Of a stretch of 64,000 bases of DNA, positions 13,345-24,100 are shown piece after piece. This DNA is from Neoechinorhynchus agilis. Lineage: Eukaryota; Acanthocephala. The stretch's first letter is position 1, and every line of letters starts with the position of its first letter. The stretch lies in the NCBI GenBank assembly GCA_051530055.1, contig CM121343.1:7440001-7504000 (forward strand), given 5' to 3'. The translations under genes were made by a program, and so were the position numbers. The notes beneath the pieces are model-generated. The model saw only the letters and a list, made by a program, of their open reading frames with translations, ran no database searches and had not been told where the DNA came from.

Positions 13345-14140
13345 TTGGTTTCGCAGGCACAATCTTGTACTCGGAAATATCGGATTTTAAAATCATTTTA
13401 ATTTCTCTACACCAGAAAACAACCTATTTATGAACAATTCAATCTTCAAACAGCCTTTCTGTATGGGTTTTTTGTTTGAACGTTGAATCGTCCATAAAGT
13501 TTACTTGTATTTTCCTCTGCTAAGATTGTACCTCGGAAATATCGGATTTTAAAATCATTTTAATTTCTCTACACCAGAAAACAACCTATTTATGAACAAT
13601 TCAATCTTCAAACAGCCTTTCTGTATGGGTTTTTTGTTTGAACATTGAATCGTCCATAAAGTTTACTTGTATTTTCCTCTACTGTTGTGCCTCCGAAATA
13701 TCGGATTTTAAAATCATTTTAATTTCTCTACACCAGAAAACAACCTATTTATGAACAATTCAATCTTCAAACAGCTTTTCTGTATGGGATTTTTGTTTGA
13801 ACATGGATTCGTCCATAAAGTTTACTTGTATTTTCCTCTGCTAAGATTGTGCCTCCGAAATATCGGATTTTGAAATCATTTTAATTTCTCTACACCAGAA
13901 AACAACCTATTTATGAACAATTCAATCTTCAAACAGCTTTTCTGTATGGGTTTTTTGTTTGAACATGGAGTAGTCCATAAAGTTTACTTGTATTTTCCTC
14001 GGCTAAGATTGTACCTCGGAAATATCGGATTTTAAAATCATTTTAATTTCTCTATGCCATAAAACAACCTATTTATGAACAACTCAATCTTCAAACAGTC
14101 TTTCTGTGTGGGTTTTTTGTTTGAACATGGAATCGTCCTT
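13345..14140. repeat. About 161-bp tandem array, five copies (family A, first locus)
   Basis: Units share CGGATTTTAAAATCATTTTA, TTTCTCTACACCAGAAAACA and GTATGGGTTTTTTGTTTGAA at a spacing of about 161 bp. Each contains the segment GCCTCCGAAATATCGG preceded by CTAAGATTGT. An inverted fragment of the unit (GTGTAGAAAAATTAAAATGA near 13,307) sits at the left edge. The same family recurs in opposite orientation at 40,880-41,706. The GAAATATC box resembles the 3' half of a hammerhead core, but the CTGATGA half is not preserved here. Confidence 0.95.
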
Positions 14141-15280
14141 AAAGCTTGTATTTTTTGGCAAAAGCCGAAATATCGGACTTAATCCCTGTAAATTTTTCGC
14201 AATGAAGAAACATCCTTTATATATGGAACTTTTATCAAATGTGAGAGTATTCCGTCGAAATCATATAATTTTATTTGGACTAAAATTCCGGAGAAAGCTT
14301 GATTACTTACACTTCGTCATTTAGGAACGAAATTAACTGTGAAATCTTTAGTCTACTTGTATTCTGTTTGTTGTCTTAGCATTGTTGATCGACAATGAAC
14401 TGTTTTATAACAGATGCAATCAATAGAATATACGAATTGATGAAATATATAGAATTCGTATTGGATTATTCATAAATGGACTAATTTGATTCTTGTACTC
14501 GGACGTCTATCACTTTTCAAGTAATCGAATCAACTACATAATTGAGACTTGAATTTCATAATTTGCGTATTTTAGGTTCTGCAATTATTTTGAAAATCAA
14601 TTTCACAAATTGCATCATCTATCATCTAAGCCCATGCACTTCGATATAAGCGGGCGATTGATCGTAGTCCATTGCAATTGTCGATCATTATTGGTATTTC
14701 TACAGAAAATGGGCTCATTAAATGCTGCCTTAGAACATTGCCGATAACGGGAGTTTTACTTTACCTCCATTTTCTTATTGCATTACTTTCGAAAACATTG
14801 TAGCCCGCGCACAAAATACGACATGCAATGCCATTGGATTTAGAATCTTCATTCTTGAAATTTTTAGTTATATGAGTCCATCAGTGTCCATTACGGTTCA
14901 AGCTCAACACCCTCACCGAACTTTTCCGCCTGCTCTACTGAAAATTTTGCGACCGTCAATGGGAAGCATCATCATTATAAGATGACGGTATCCGTATAAA
15001 CCGACTCATTTGACTAGTGACTGCAAAGTTGTGAAATTGACATGATTGGACTTGTGTTTCATGTTTACTGAAATCAATCACCAATAGAACGGGAACGCCT
15101 TTAAAATGGTAGAATAATGGCTTTTCTGGAGTCACGGTTTGAAAAATCATTGACCGGAAAGGAGTTAATTGAATACGTTCGACAAACATCGTCGGGTTCA
15201 TCATCCGTCTGTGAGTTATTAAAAGATGCTAACAAACTAAGATGATGAAACCCACCGTTACATCCTCACTTATCGACATT
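14141..15280. other. Noncoding AT-rich spacer
   Basis: No coding region, RNA gene or clear repeat could be supported. Several short open frames (for example 14,106-14,324 and 14,956-15,204) match nothing recognisable. Confidence 0.4.
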
Positions 15281-15281
15281 T

Positions 15282-16012
15282 TGAACTTTTTATTAGAAGT
15301 CTTTTATTTGGGTCTTCACCGCGTAAAGAGTTTATTAAAGACGTTCTGCGAACCTCGTCGGATGCGTCTTAAGCGTTTTTTAATACGAGCTTCGCAGAAC
15401 GTCTTTAATAAACTCTTTACCGGTTGAAGACCCAAATAAAAGACTTTTAATAAAAAGTTCAAAATTTCGATATGTGATTAGGTTAAAAGTCTTTTATTTA
15501 GCTATTCTCACCCGGTAAAGAGTTTATTAAAGACGTTCTGCGAACTTCGTTGGCTCTTCATCAGTTTGTTAGCATCTTTTAATAACTCACAAACTGATGA
15601 CGAACCCAACGAAGTTCGCAGAACGTCTTTAATAAACTCTTTACCGGTTGAAGAGCCAAATAAAAGACTTTTAATAAAAAGTTCAAAATGTCGATATGTG
15701 ATTAGGTTAAAAGTCTTTTATTTGGCTATTCTCACCCGGTAAAGAGTTTATTAAAGACGTTCTGCGAACTTCGTTGGCTCTTCATCAGCTTGTCAGCATC
15801 TTTTAATAACTCACAAACTGATGACGAACCCAACGAAGTTCGCAGAACGTCTTTAATAAACTCTTTACGGGTTGAAGACCCAAATAAAAGGCTTTTAATA
15901 AAAAGTTCAAAATGTCGATATGTGATTAGGTTAAAAGTCTTTTATTTAGCTATTCTCACTCGGTAAAGGGTTTATTAAAGACGTTCTGCGAACCTCGTCG
16001 GCTCTTCACCAT
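15282..16012. repeat. Tandem foldback (palindromic) array
   Basis: Three palindromic units. In the first, the left arm at 15,282-15,360 (GTCTTTTATTTGGGTCTTCA, then GTAAAGAGTTTATTAAAGAC, then GTTCTGCGAAC) reappears inverted at 15,385-15,465. Two further units of about 225 bp follow, with arms separated by a TCATCAG/CTGATGA pair. On the minus strand each carries CTGATGA, then a spacer, then AGAACGTC. That is the same order as in the 335-bp arrays (CTGATGA ... CGAAACGTC), so the two families look related. Confidence 0.9.
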
Positions 16013-16218
16013 CAGAAATGCAAACTCGTTCAACTTTTGTGTTAAATCACGAACCGTCTATTTAAAACTGACAAGTTCAGGATAAAAAATCGTGTACTCT
16101 TTTTTAACCCCCCCCAGCCCCCATTCAAGCCCACTTCTTCTAACTACATTCGTTTTGTTGTACTCACGCGCATCACGGGCACTCGCACACGTGAGTTGTG
16201 GTTTGCGTTGTTTTTTCT

Positions 16219-16830
16219 TCAGAACTTCATTAGAGAGTGCACCGGCGTCGGTATTACGTTCAATCGTCCGTTTGCGTTCGTGAGTTCCATAATGACCAAG
16301 CATTCAATTACTTCGCATTTAAGTTTACCCACAAGGCTGAGGCATGTCTTCATGGTTCCTCCGGTGGCTAACATGTCATCGACTATGATAACCTTCGACC
16401 CCGGTTTCATCGATTGTACCTGCATTTCCATCGTATCAGCGCTGTATTCCGTTTCGTAGCATTCGTTTATCACCTCGCCGGGTAATTTCCCTTTCTTGCG
16501 AACTGGTACAAACGGTTTCTGCAGTTGCAGAGCGAGAGGAACTCCAAATAAACATCCTCGGAGCTCAACTCCTACCACGTAGTCTATTTTTGCAAGGTCC
16601 AATTCCTGAAAAATATGCTCTTTGCATAAATCAAGCAACTCCTGAAATAGTACTGGGCACTCAAATACCGGAAATATATCCACAAAATCGACACCGGGTC
16701 TGGGAAAGTCTGAAAAACGTCGCAGCATCCCTTTGATTTTAGACAACCGTTCATCTACCACCGGAGTCTCAACTTCTTTACCAACAGACACTTGAACCGC
16801 ATTTTCCGTTGGTCCATAAGTCACAGTCAT
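16219..16830 (-). CDS. APRT: Adenine phosphoribosyltransferase
   Basis: Salvages adenine with PRPP to AMP in the cytosol. The protein has 203 residues in one exon, slightly longer than the about 180 residues of animal APRT because of an N-terminal extension. Diagnostic segments: FSDFPRPGVDFVDIFPVF, the adenine-side YVVGVELRGCLFGVPLALQ, RKKGKLPGEV, and the PRPP-binding loop VIIVDDMLATGGT. The ATG at 16,830 directly follows a TTTTTTTAG acceptor-like sequence, so the mRNA may be spliced or trans-spliced right at the start codon. The gene is sandwiched between two repeat arrays yet its frame is intact, so it looks functional. Confidence 0.96.
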   Translation of the reverse strand: MTVTYGPTENAVQVSVGKEVETPVVDERLSKIKGMLRRFSDFPRPGVDFVDIFPVFECPVLFQELLDLCKEHIFQELDLAKIDYVVGVELRGCLFGVPLALQLQKPFVPVRKKGKLPGEVINECYETEYSADTMEMQVQSMKPGSKVIIVDDMLATGGTMKTCLSLVGKLKCEVIECLVIMELTNANGRLNVIPTPVHSLMKF

Positions 16831-17037
16831 CTAAAAAAAGTCTACATGTCAGTGAAACTCACATGAACTCAAACTACATTTGATATTGAACCCGGATGTC
16901 CATCTCCAGGAACAAATTATTCTGTACACGAAAGAATACGTGACTCCAAATGGTGACGGTCATCCGTAACGGTCACGTTCGCAAATTTTGCTCATCAACG
17001 CCCGTTTTCGGGTTTTTCGCTCTTTAATAGAACGATT

Positions 17038-17152
17038 TATTACACTTTCGGTGAGAATAATCCCGATTTTTTTATTTATTCGAAATATTTCGCGAGGTAT
17101 CCTCGAAATAAAATATGCAATGACCGGGATTATTCTCACCGAAAGTGTAATT
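17038..17152. mobile_element. Small hairpin element (MITE-like) with 27-bp inverted ends
   Basis: ATTACACTTTCGGTGAGAAT followed by AATCCCG at 17,039-17,065 is repeated inverted at 17,123-17,151. It is flanked on both sides by copies of ATAGAACGATTTATT (about 17,028 and 17,178), which look like a duplicated flank. No coding capacity. Confidence 0.75.
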
Positions 17153-17194
17153 TTATTGTCCCGAAGGACTTTCTATCGATAGAACGATTTATTG

Positions 17195-18215
17195 TTAAGG
17201 TCTTCACCCAGTTGGGAACTTTTCTTAAAGACGTTTCGAGCCTCGTAGGGTTCATCATCAGTTTTTTTTATTAAAAGACGCTCTCGGCGAAATTCGAAAC
17301 GTTTTTAATAAAAAAATATTTACCGAGTGAAGACCTAAGCAATAATCCTAATCATCTCCTTAAAGACATTTTAATAGAAAGTTTATGATAATCCGTAGAT
17401 ACCCAATCATCTGGGTGATCTGCAATGAAAACGTTCGAGCTGAAATGACGATAACAATCTTTTTGTTATAATCAATCATTGAAAAATTTCGAAAAACTAT
17501 GTGAGGTATCGGGATAACGGATTATATTTATTAATCTTCACCCGGTAGAGAACGTTTTCTTAAAGACGTTTCGAGCCTCGTAGGGTTCATCATCAGTTTT
17601 TTTATTAAAAGACGCTCTCGGCGAAATTCGAAACGTTTTTAATAAAAAAATATTTACCGAGTGAAGACCTAAGCAATAATCCTAATCATCTCCTTAAAGA
17701 CATTTTAATAGAAAGTTTATGATAATCCGTAGATACCCAGATCATCTGAGTGATCTGCAATGAAAACGTTCGAGCTGAAATGACGATAACAATCTTTTTG
17801 TTATAACCAATCATTGAAAAATTTCGAAAAACTATGTGAGGTATCGGGATAACGGATTATATTTATTAATCTTCACCCGGTTGGGAACTTTTCTTAAAGA
17901 CGTTTCGAGCCTCGTAGGGTTCATCATCAGTTTTTTTATTAAAAGACGCTCTCGGCGAAATTCGAAACGTTTTTAATAAAAAAATATTTACCGAGTGAAG
18001 ACCTAAGCAATAATCCTAATCATCTCCTTAAAGACATTTTAATAGAAAGTTTATGATAATCCGTAGATACCCAGATCATCTTAGTGATCTGCAATAAAAA
18101 CGTTCGAGATGAAATGACGATAACAATCTTTTTGTTATAACCAATCAATGAAAAATTTCGAAAAACTATGTGAGGTATCGGGATAACGGATTATATTTAT
18201 TAATCTTCACCCTGT
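17195..18215. repeat. About 335-bp tandem array, three copies (family B, first locus), with hammerhead-like boxes
   Basis: Unit contains GACGTTTCGAGCCTCGTAGG, TTCATCATCAG, CTCTCGGCGAAATTCGAAAC and AATCTTTTTGTTATAA. Copies of the first box start at 17,230, 17,565 and 17,899. On the minus strand each reads CTGATGA, T, a GAACC/GGCTC stem with one mismatch, then CGAAACGTC. The unit is itself partly palindromic, with the right arm holding a second CGAAACG. Period is 334-335 bp. The same family recurs in the same orientation at 42,145-43,255. Confidence 0.95.
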
Positions 18216-18779
18216 TATGAACTTTTTTCAAAGAGAGAACATTTAGAATTAGGAGACAAATAATGGGTCTTTGAAGTCATTTCGGAGCTAAACGTTTATT
18301 ATATTTAAGGCATATGAACCGCCACGTAAATTCAATTGAAAAAGTCCACTAGCATCGCAATTCTGCTTGCACTTAATTTTTTAAACTGCATTAAAATCTA
18401 AAATCATAGTTTCCCTCCAATTTCTGCATTACTCAGATCTCCGGAATCCTTAACCGGTGTTCCTAGCTATTGTTTCCAATTGAAAATCTCTTGATAAAAA
18501 CCCGAGCTTTGCATTAACTAAAAATTCGACGGACCCGAGGTTTTGTAAACTTTAAGATCTCAAGCGGCTGTTTTCGCATTGATTTTGCTAGTCTTCCTGA
18601 ATTATAAAGATACGCCCAAGTCTTTTGTGATGCCAGAATTTCGAGCCGTATTAATCAACAAAAATGCTAAAATAACAGCGCATGTTTTGGGAGATGGGTA
18701 TTTTACGTAACGAAACCTTGTATGATGCCTTTTACGTTCATATTTACTTCTTTTACCTGTCTATTTATGCTGACTGTTT

Positions 18780-19308
18780 TTCGAAGGAAAGTCATTGCGT
18801 GAATGATGCTCGGGGCGAATAAGATGTTGCGAATTGTGACGACAATAGGATATTTTCAAACCGAAGCGCCAGGCAGCATGGTAACACCTATTTAATTTAA
18901 CTTTTTCAGCCCTCTCAACGGCCGGTTTTCCCGCTCGACTCGAACCAGTCGGACTCTCCCGTCCGGGAAAATACTGGTTTGGAATTTTACCCGCCCCAAC
19001 ACGCTCGCAGCATCCCACTTACGGGATGCCACCTCAAAAGCGGGAGCAGTCGCCAGCTTCAGCGAGGAAAAGAAGCGGCATAAGCACTCCTCGCTCGATG
19101 GGAATCAATATATTTTCATCCCGATTGCGGTGGAAACACTGGGATGCCACCGAAAAGAAGCCGATTATTTCCTTTCTCGGCTGGAAAAGATGCCAAAACA
19201 TGCCACCGGCGATATGCGCTCTAGCAGCTTCCTACTGCAGCGAATCAGCGCAGCGATCCAACGCGGCAATGCCGCGGCCATCAACGAAGCTGGCGAACAA
19301 TCATAACG
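18780..19308 (+). mobile_element. LINE 3'-terminal fragment (C-terminal region downstream of RT)
   Basis: Frames on the plus strand encode AGFPARLEPVGLSRPGK, then LVWNFTRPNTLAASHL, then an uninterrupted stretch including IFIPIAVETLG, RSSSFLLQRISAAIQRGNAA and a stop at about 19,306. This order (zinc-binding region, LVWD, TLAxSHL, IAVETLG, QRISxAIQRGNA) is the C-terminal region of a group of animal non-LTR reverse transcriptases that I recognise but cannot assign to a named clade. It is 5'-truncated, with at least one frameshift near 18,965. Higher GC than the surrounding DNA suggests a fairly recent insertion. Confidence 0.75.
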
Positions 19309-20535
19309 TATGGGTAATGCGGATTTGATATGACTGCGAAATAAAATTCTGTAATTTTCGGAGAAAAATAAAAGCTTTTCTTTTTCAATATAATAACAAA
19401 ACATTTTATTAATAAACAAGGAAGAGGAACCATGTACATTTGGGTCCTCACGAAGACTCGATTTTTGTCACTATAAATGAATGTGACTGTTGATTTTGGA
19501 GTGGAATATCCGGTCAAGTGGGAACGTTTGTGGTTATTGTTTGTAAAGTTAGGTCGTTAAAGCTTTTTTAGCCAAGGGGAGAACGATGCCTCTTCTTCGT
19601 GGACGGTTGTGATTGTTTAAACTTTTTGTTGTGTGTGTAACAAAAAGTGTATAAAATAAACTCATAGAACCGTTCAAATAAATGAATACTATTGATTTTA
19701 CTCTAGGTGATTTCAATGGGCCAAACATCAGATAACAATTCCCTTTTACGTGTATAATTTCTTCCTTTAAATGATCATATTACAATAAATTTATCAAGAT
19801 CGTCTTTTATACTCATTACTCGCAAAGATAACCACAAAAACGTTCTCATCAGACTAAATAAATGCTATCCTGTTTGTGCGTACAAAAGAATAAAAGTAAT
19901 TTTAACTTAAATTGCCCTTTTGAAAGGAAAAACACTGTGAAATTAAGGACTTCTTAAAGATGAACACCAATCAATATTGTATAACAACACATTTTCTTCT
20001 TCAAAAAAATCGATTTTACTCTATATTATTTTTGTCGTCTTATCGATGGCCAAAACTCTAGGTCGAGCATAAGTCCACATCGCAAAGCATTCCAATGGAA
20101 TTAAGGCGGCTTAATCGTACGAATGCTTCACCGACCGTCCTTGTTCATTTTAGACTGTATTTGACAATTTTGTACCATTACTTTAGGTTCAAAATGATCT
20201 CATTTGAACGTTTCTAAGTTCTCGGAAAATCGAAAAATCATTTTTCATCTTTCTTAGTCCGGGAAACTATCGCTTTCTGAACTCATTAATTTGAATAAAG
20301 CCTGGAGGCAAAAGCGATACTATTTCAGATACTATTTAATTTACAGAACTGCATGACGCAAAATCATTCACGAATCTTTCTGTTTTTAAGTCAATTATCC
20401 GGATATTTTTGTCAGATACATGAACTTTAAGTACGTTTTCTAACCACAAAATTCTTAAAGGTTGCTTCGTCCCTATGAAAAAGGAAATTCTTGATTTGGT
20501 AAAGCTCTGCGTGGGACATCAAATCAGCTTATTGT
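19309..20535. other. Noncoding spacer
   Basis: No gene, RNA gene or clear repeat is supported in this AT-rich stretch. Confidence 0.4.
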
Positions 20536-20539
20536 CAAG

Positions 20540-21316
20540 TAAGATTCTGTTATGGCTTCAAATTCGAAAAGAAAGCGAAACGTCTTGAACACAGAAACAA
20601 AAACTTGAAATATCGAATCGTATTGAGAAGGTGGAACGTCTCTAGCACAGTTTTATGAAGTCGGAAATTCAACGATGTCTGACAATTAGCGAGGAAAAGT
20701 ATAAATGATTATTTTCAACAATAGTGCTAACATTATGCAATTCCATGTCAAATTTGCTTTTTATACCACTTCTCCGCATGTTAACAACTTTGATATTTGT
20801 AGTCAAGCTTTAAAAAATGGATACATCACATTGGGTTTTCTATTATCAGAAAAAATCTCGTATCCAAATGGTGTCCGGTCCCAATTAATTCGCGGATAAA
20901 CGACGTTCTAATGAATTTTATTTCAGAACAAAAATCTCCATTTGAGATATTATAATGAAATCTTTTCCGATGCTGTCAAGGAAAACAAACCGAGAGCACG
21001 TTTTTGTGGAAAATTGTTTTTCATTCAATGGAACAGCAATTATCCGAACCGTCAATTTTATCCGCAATACTTTCCTACTTAACTTCTGTTGCTAGAAGAG
21101 AATGAGAGATTTTACAAAAAAAAGGTTTGCAATGATACAGAGAAAAATGAGTGATTTCTTTTTGTACCACTTCCTCCGCATGATAGGAACTTTGATATCT
21201 GGGGTCCAGCTTTTAAAAAACTGGATACATCACATTAGGTTTTCGGTTACCCGAAAGCTCTCTTATCCGAATAGTGTCCGGTCCCAATTAATTCGCGGAT
21301 AAACGACGTTCTACTG
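20540..21316 (+). mobile_element. Tigger/pogo-type DNA transposon relic
   Basis: At 20,551-20,705 the plus strand encodes MASNSKRKRNVLNTETKT, then TSLAQFYEVGNSTMSDN, with stops between. This matches the N-terminal CENP-B-like helix-turn-helix of Tigger transposases. At 20,862-20,912 and again at 21,262-21,316 there is the family's typical 3' end: CGTATCCAAATGGTGTCCGG or its equivalent, AATTAATTCGCGGATAAACG, then ACGTTCTA; the second copy ends CTACTG. Two partial copies of a segment of about 200 bp (near 20,705-20,912 and 21,130-21,316) indicate a nested or duplicated 3' end. Most of the transposase is gone. Confidence 0.75.
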
Positions 21317-21371
21317 TAATTAGCGCTTTAAATATCCTTTATTTTACGTTTGTTCATGGTGGACAGCTGAA

Positions 21372-21505
21372 GGAATTTTATTAAGTCCGATATTTCGGCA
21401 CAATCTTGTGCCTTTATCAATGTACGTCAAGTGCGGTTTGAACGTTTTTACAACTTTGATAAACGCTTCCGAAATATCGGATTTAATAAAATTCCTTTAA
21501 TTTTC
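21372..21505. mobile_element. Palindromic element with inverted hammerhead-like halves
   Basis: GGAATTTTATTAAGTCCGAT at the left end returns inverted as ATCGGATTTAATAAAATTCC at the right end. On the minus strand, 21,390-21,421 reads TTGATAA, A, then the perfect stem GGCACA/TGTGCC, then GAAATATC. The right half carries TTGATAAA ... CCGAAATATC on the plus strand. Confidence 0.75.
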
Positions 21506-21879
21506 CCACCATAAACAAGCATGAATAATTCAATCACCTTTATATTTAATGAATGCATTACCAAAATCAAATAAGATATTGATTTTAGGACACAACATAT
21601 TTGCATGAGCGAAATATGACTATATATTTTTTATCCCGAAGACTTTGAACTTCAACATTTTTTCTTTTAAAAAAATGGCATCTATTCTAATTTTTATTCT
21701 TCAATAACCAACTAATGATTGCATTATAAAAATCTGACAAGATTTTTGTAGTGATCATTAAGATATTTTTGACAATGAATATGTTTTCATCGCCGAAATC
21801 TTAAAACGTTCAGTGTGGCATCGCTACAAATATCCATTCTCTAAACGAGACAATATTCGCATATTATCAAAATGGGACA

Positions 21880-22075
21880 AATACTTGATGTTTTGGATTA
21901 TTATCTTTGGGGGAAAAGATACTTTATTTTAATAGTTTTACCACCCCGGATTTAATTTTACTAATTCCCCGATATTTCGTCGGATAATTCCGACATTTTC
22001 TTAAGGTTTGTCATTGCTTGTAAGTTTTTAAATATGTGAAATAATGCTGGCAAAGTTACCAAAAGAAAGTAAATA
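21880..22075. mobile_element. Dispersed MITE-like element (family C)
   Basis: Ends near GATGTTTTGGATTATTATCT at 21,890 and contains TTTTACCACCCCGGATTTAA, CCCCGATATTTCGTCGGATA and a CTTAAGGTTTGTCATTG block. Related copies occur at 43,360-43,530 and 48,450-48,640, with a core-only copy at 51,985-52,080. The GTCGG/CCGAC stem followed on the minus strand by GAAATATC again follows the hammerhead-like plan. Confidence 0.65.
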
Positions 22076-22079
22076 CTTA

Positions 22080-24100
22080 ATGTTTACCGTAAGGAATCGT
22101 TTTCGAATTAAATACGTTTGCATTTGCTAAGGACACGCTCCAAATTTTTTTATTTTACTTCTAATCAATGTTAGTATGAATGAAAACTAAATATACATTT
22201 ATTAGTTGCTTTGAAAATTTTTTGGACTTGAACATTTCTACTTTTAATAAGGCTCCAATTCAAATATCCATTCGTATATGTCTAATGAAACATCGTATTA
22301 CCAAAATCTGACGAGATATTGAATGGGGTTTATCGAGAAATTTCTATTTAACTTATTTTTTTACTTTTATTTGCTCAAGAAAATCTGACTATAAATTCTT
22401 TTATTCCCTTTTGTTATTTTAATCGAATAAATACTATTCACCTTCAAGAATGGTTTTTGAACTTAAAGGTTTTTACATTAACCGAGGTAACAATCTAAAT
22501 GCCCGTTCTTGAATATTCAAAGAATGCCACTCAAAAGCTTTTATTGTCATGTAAATTTTTCCTCTTGGCCATTGCAATCAAATTGACTCGTTGGTAATGG
22601 CATGAAAGAGAACAATAAGATTTTTCTATATTTTATTCGTTTGATAAAATAATTTTCAATTCATGAATATCCTTTGCAAATTGTTTTTAAGTGACTTTTA
22701 GATTCAGTGTATTTTTGTAGCAGGTTTATTGCATCCTTGCATTGCAGTGATTTAGATTCTGGGAGTTTAATACTTCTTAGATGTGATCATAAAGGCGAGA
22801 ATGGCTAACTGATTCGTTCGATTGATTCCGTGTTTAATGAATTAGTTGGAATATTTTTGGCTTAAACACAAGAGTTCTTTGAGAGCAAAATTCTGCGACC
22901 TTTTTTATAAATTGAGACATTCCCTGATCTGCAAAGACTTCGTCTTTACAGATACCCAGAACAATTGACTTAACGCTGCGCGGAATTAAATTTGAAGACT
23001 GTATATAATTAGGTATAAACGAACGCTGCATTCAAACAAAATTAATCATTTAGACAGCGCTAAGCGCGATTGTGTACCTAAGCATTATTTGTAAAATTTA
23101 GCTTTCGTTTAAATCTCGATTGTTTTTGTGCACTGCTTTTCGATATCGATATAAATATTTATTGATCATTGTACGCATCGAAATCATGCGCAAACTAATG
23201 GGATTGTAACGCATCGCTACTTTATACTACTTGATCTTTGTGTCACATTAATATTAGTTTTTTTTGTTCTTTTACCCTCGAGGTCAGTACTTATTTTGTA
23301 ACGCATGTTTTAAAAACGTCCGTGAACTTTTCCAAGTCGGTTTTGTAAATTAGTAGCGACAAATGCAGTTAGTTGATTAAAGTACTATTAAAGAATTGCA
23401 TCAGTTTAGCTTGACATGTAATTTCCCTAGGATAAAAATGAAAATTGAAGCGCTTTCATTTCAAGGGGAAAATGTCTCAATTCCTTGACTGGATTTATTC
23501 CACGGTTTCAACATAGCAAAGACTTTTATGTTTCCCACACATGAAGCTTTTCTCGTTGAATAACTCCTTACGCGGTCTAGCATACCGATGTAGTCCGTGT
23601 AGTAGACTAGGAAGCACGGCTTTATAATCGTGGTCTACCCATAGCAAATATGAATTGCAATTTTACCGATAGTGCACTGCTTCGCGCCTAAAACTACCAT
23701 TTTTCGTTCGAGGGTATCACATTGCGAGAAGCAACAATGTTTGTCCAACCAATTAAAAAAAGTTTAAATATGCCGACAGCCATTAGGGTTTTTTACGAAA
23801 AACCTCTTAGGGTTCTAACGATTTTTTAGGAATAATCCACGAAGAAATGCACTCGAAAACAATTTGACTTTTCATAACGTTGATTTGGACGGTGTGAAAA
23901 ATCTTGACTTATTCGCAATTGGGTGTAAGAACTGGTTGGTCGGATCCACATTCTTCATGTCCGTTGCTTTGGTACAAGTGTTTATCGTTTCATTGCACGA
24001 TGCCGCCCGAATCCATTTAAGTCGCGGAGCAGTGTGGCACCCCAGCGGATTATGCAACATCGTTTTAAATTGGAAATAAAGAGTTAGTAGGCGAGAAACG
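22080..24100. other. Long AT-rich noncoding stretch
   Basis: I see no supported gene, structured RNA or tandem repeat. The short open frames here match nothing recognisable. Confidence 0.4.

Noticed and set aside
23570-23700. Stem-rich segment resembling a tRNA
   Set aside because: No T-arm consensus and no clover-leaf that could be written out by hand; no tRNA or rRNA gene was found anywhere in the window.
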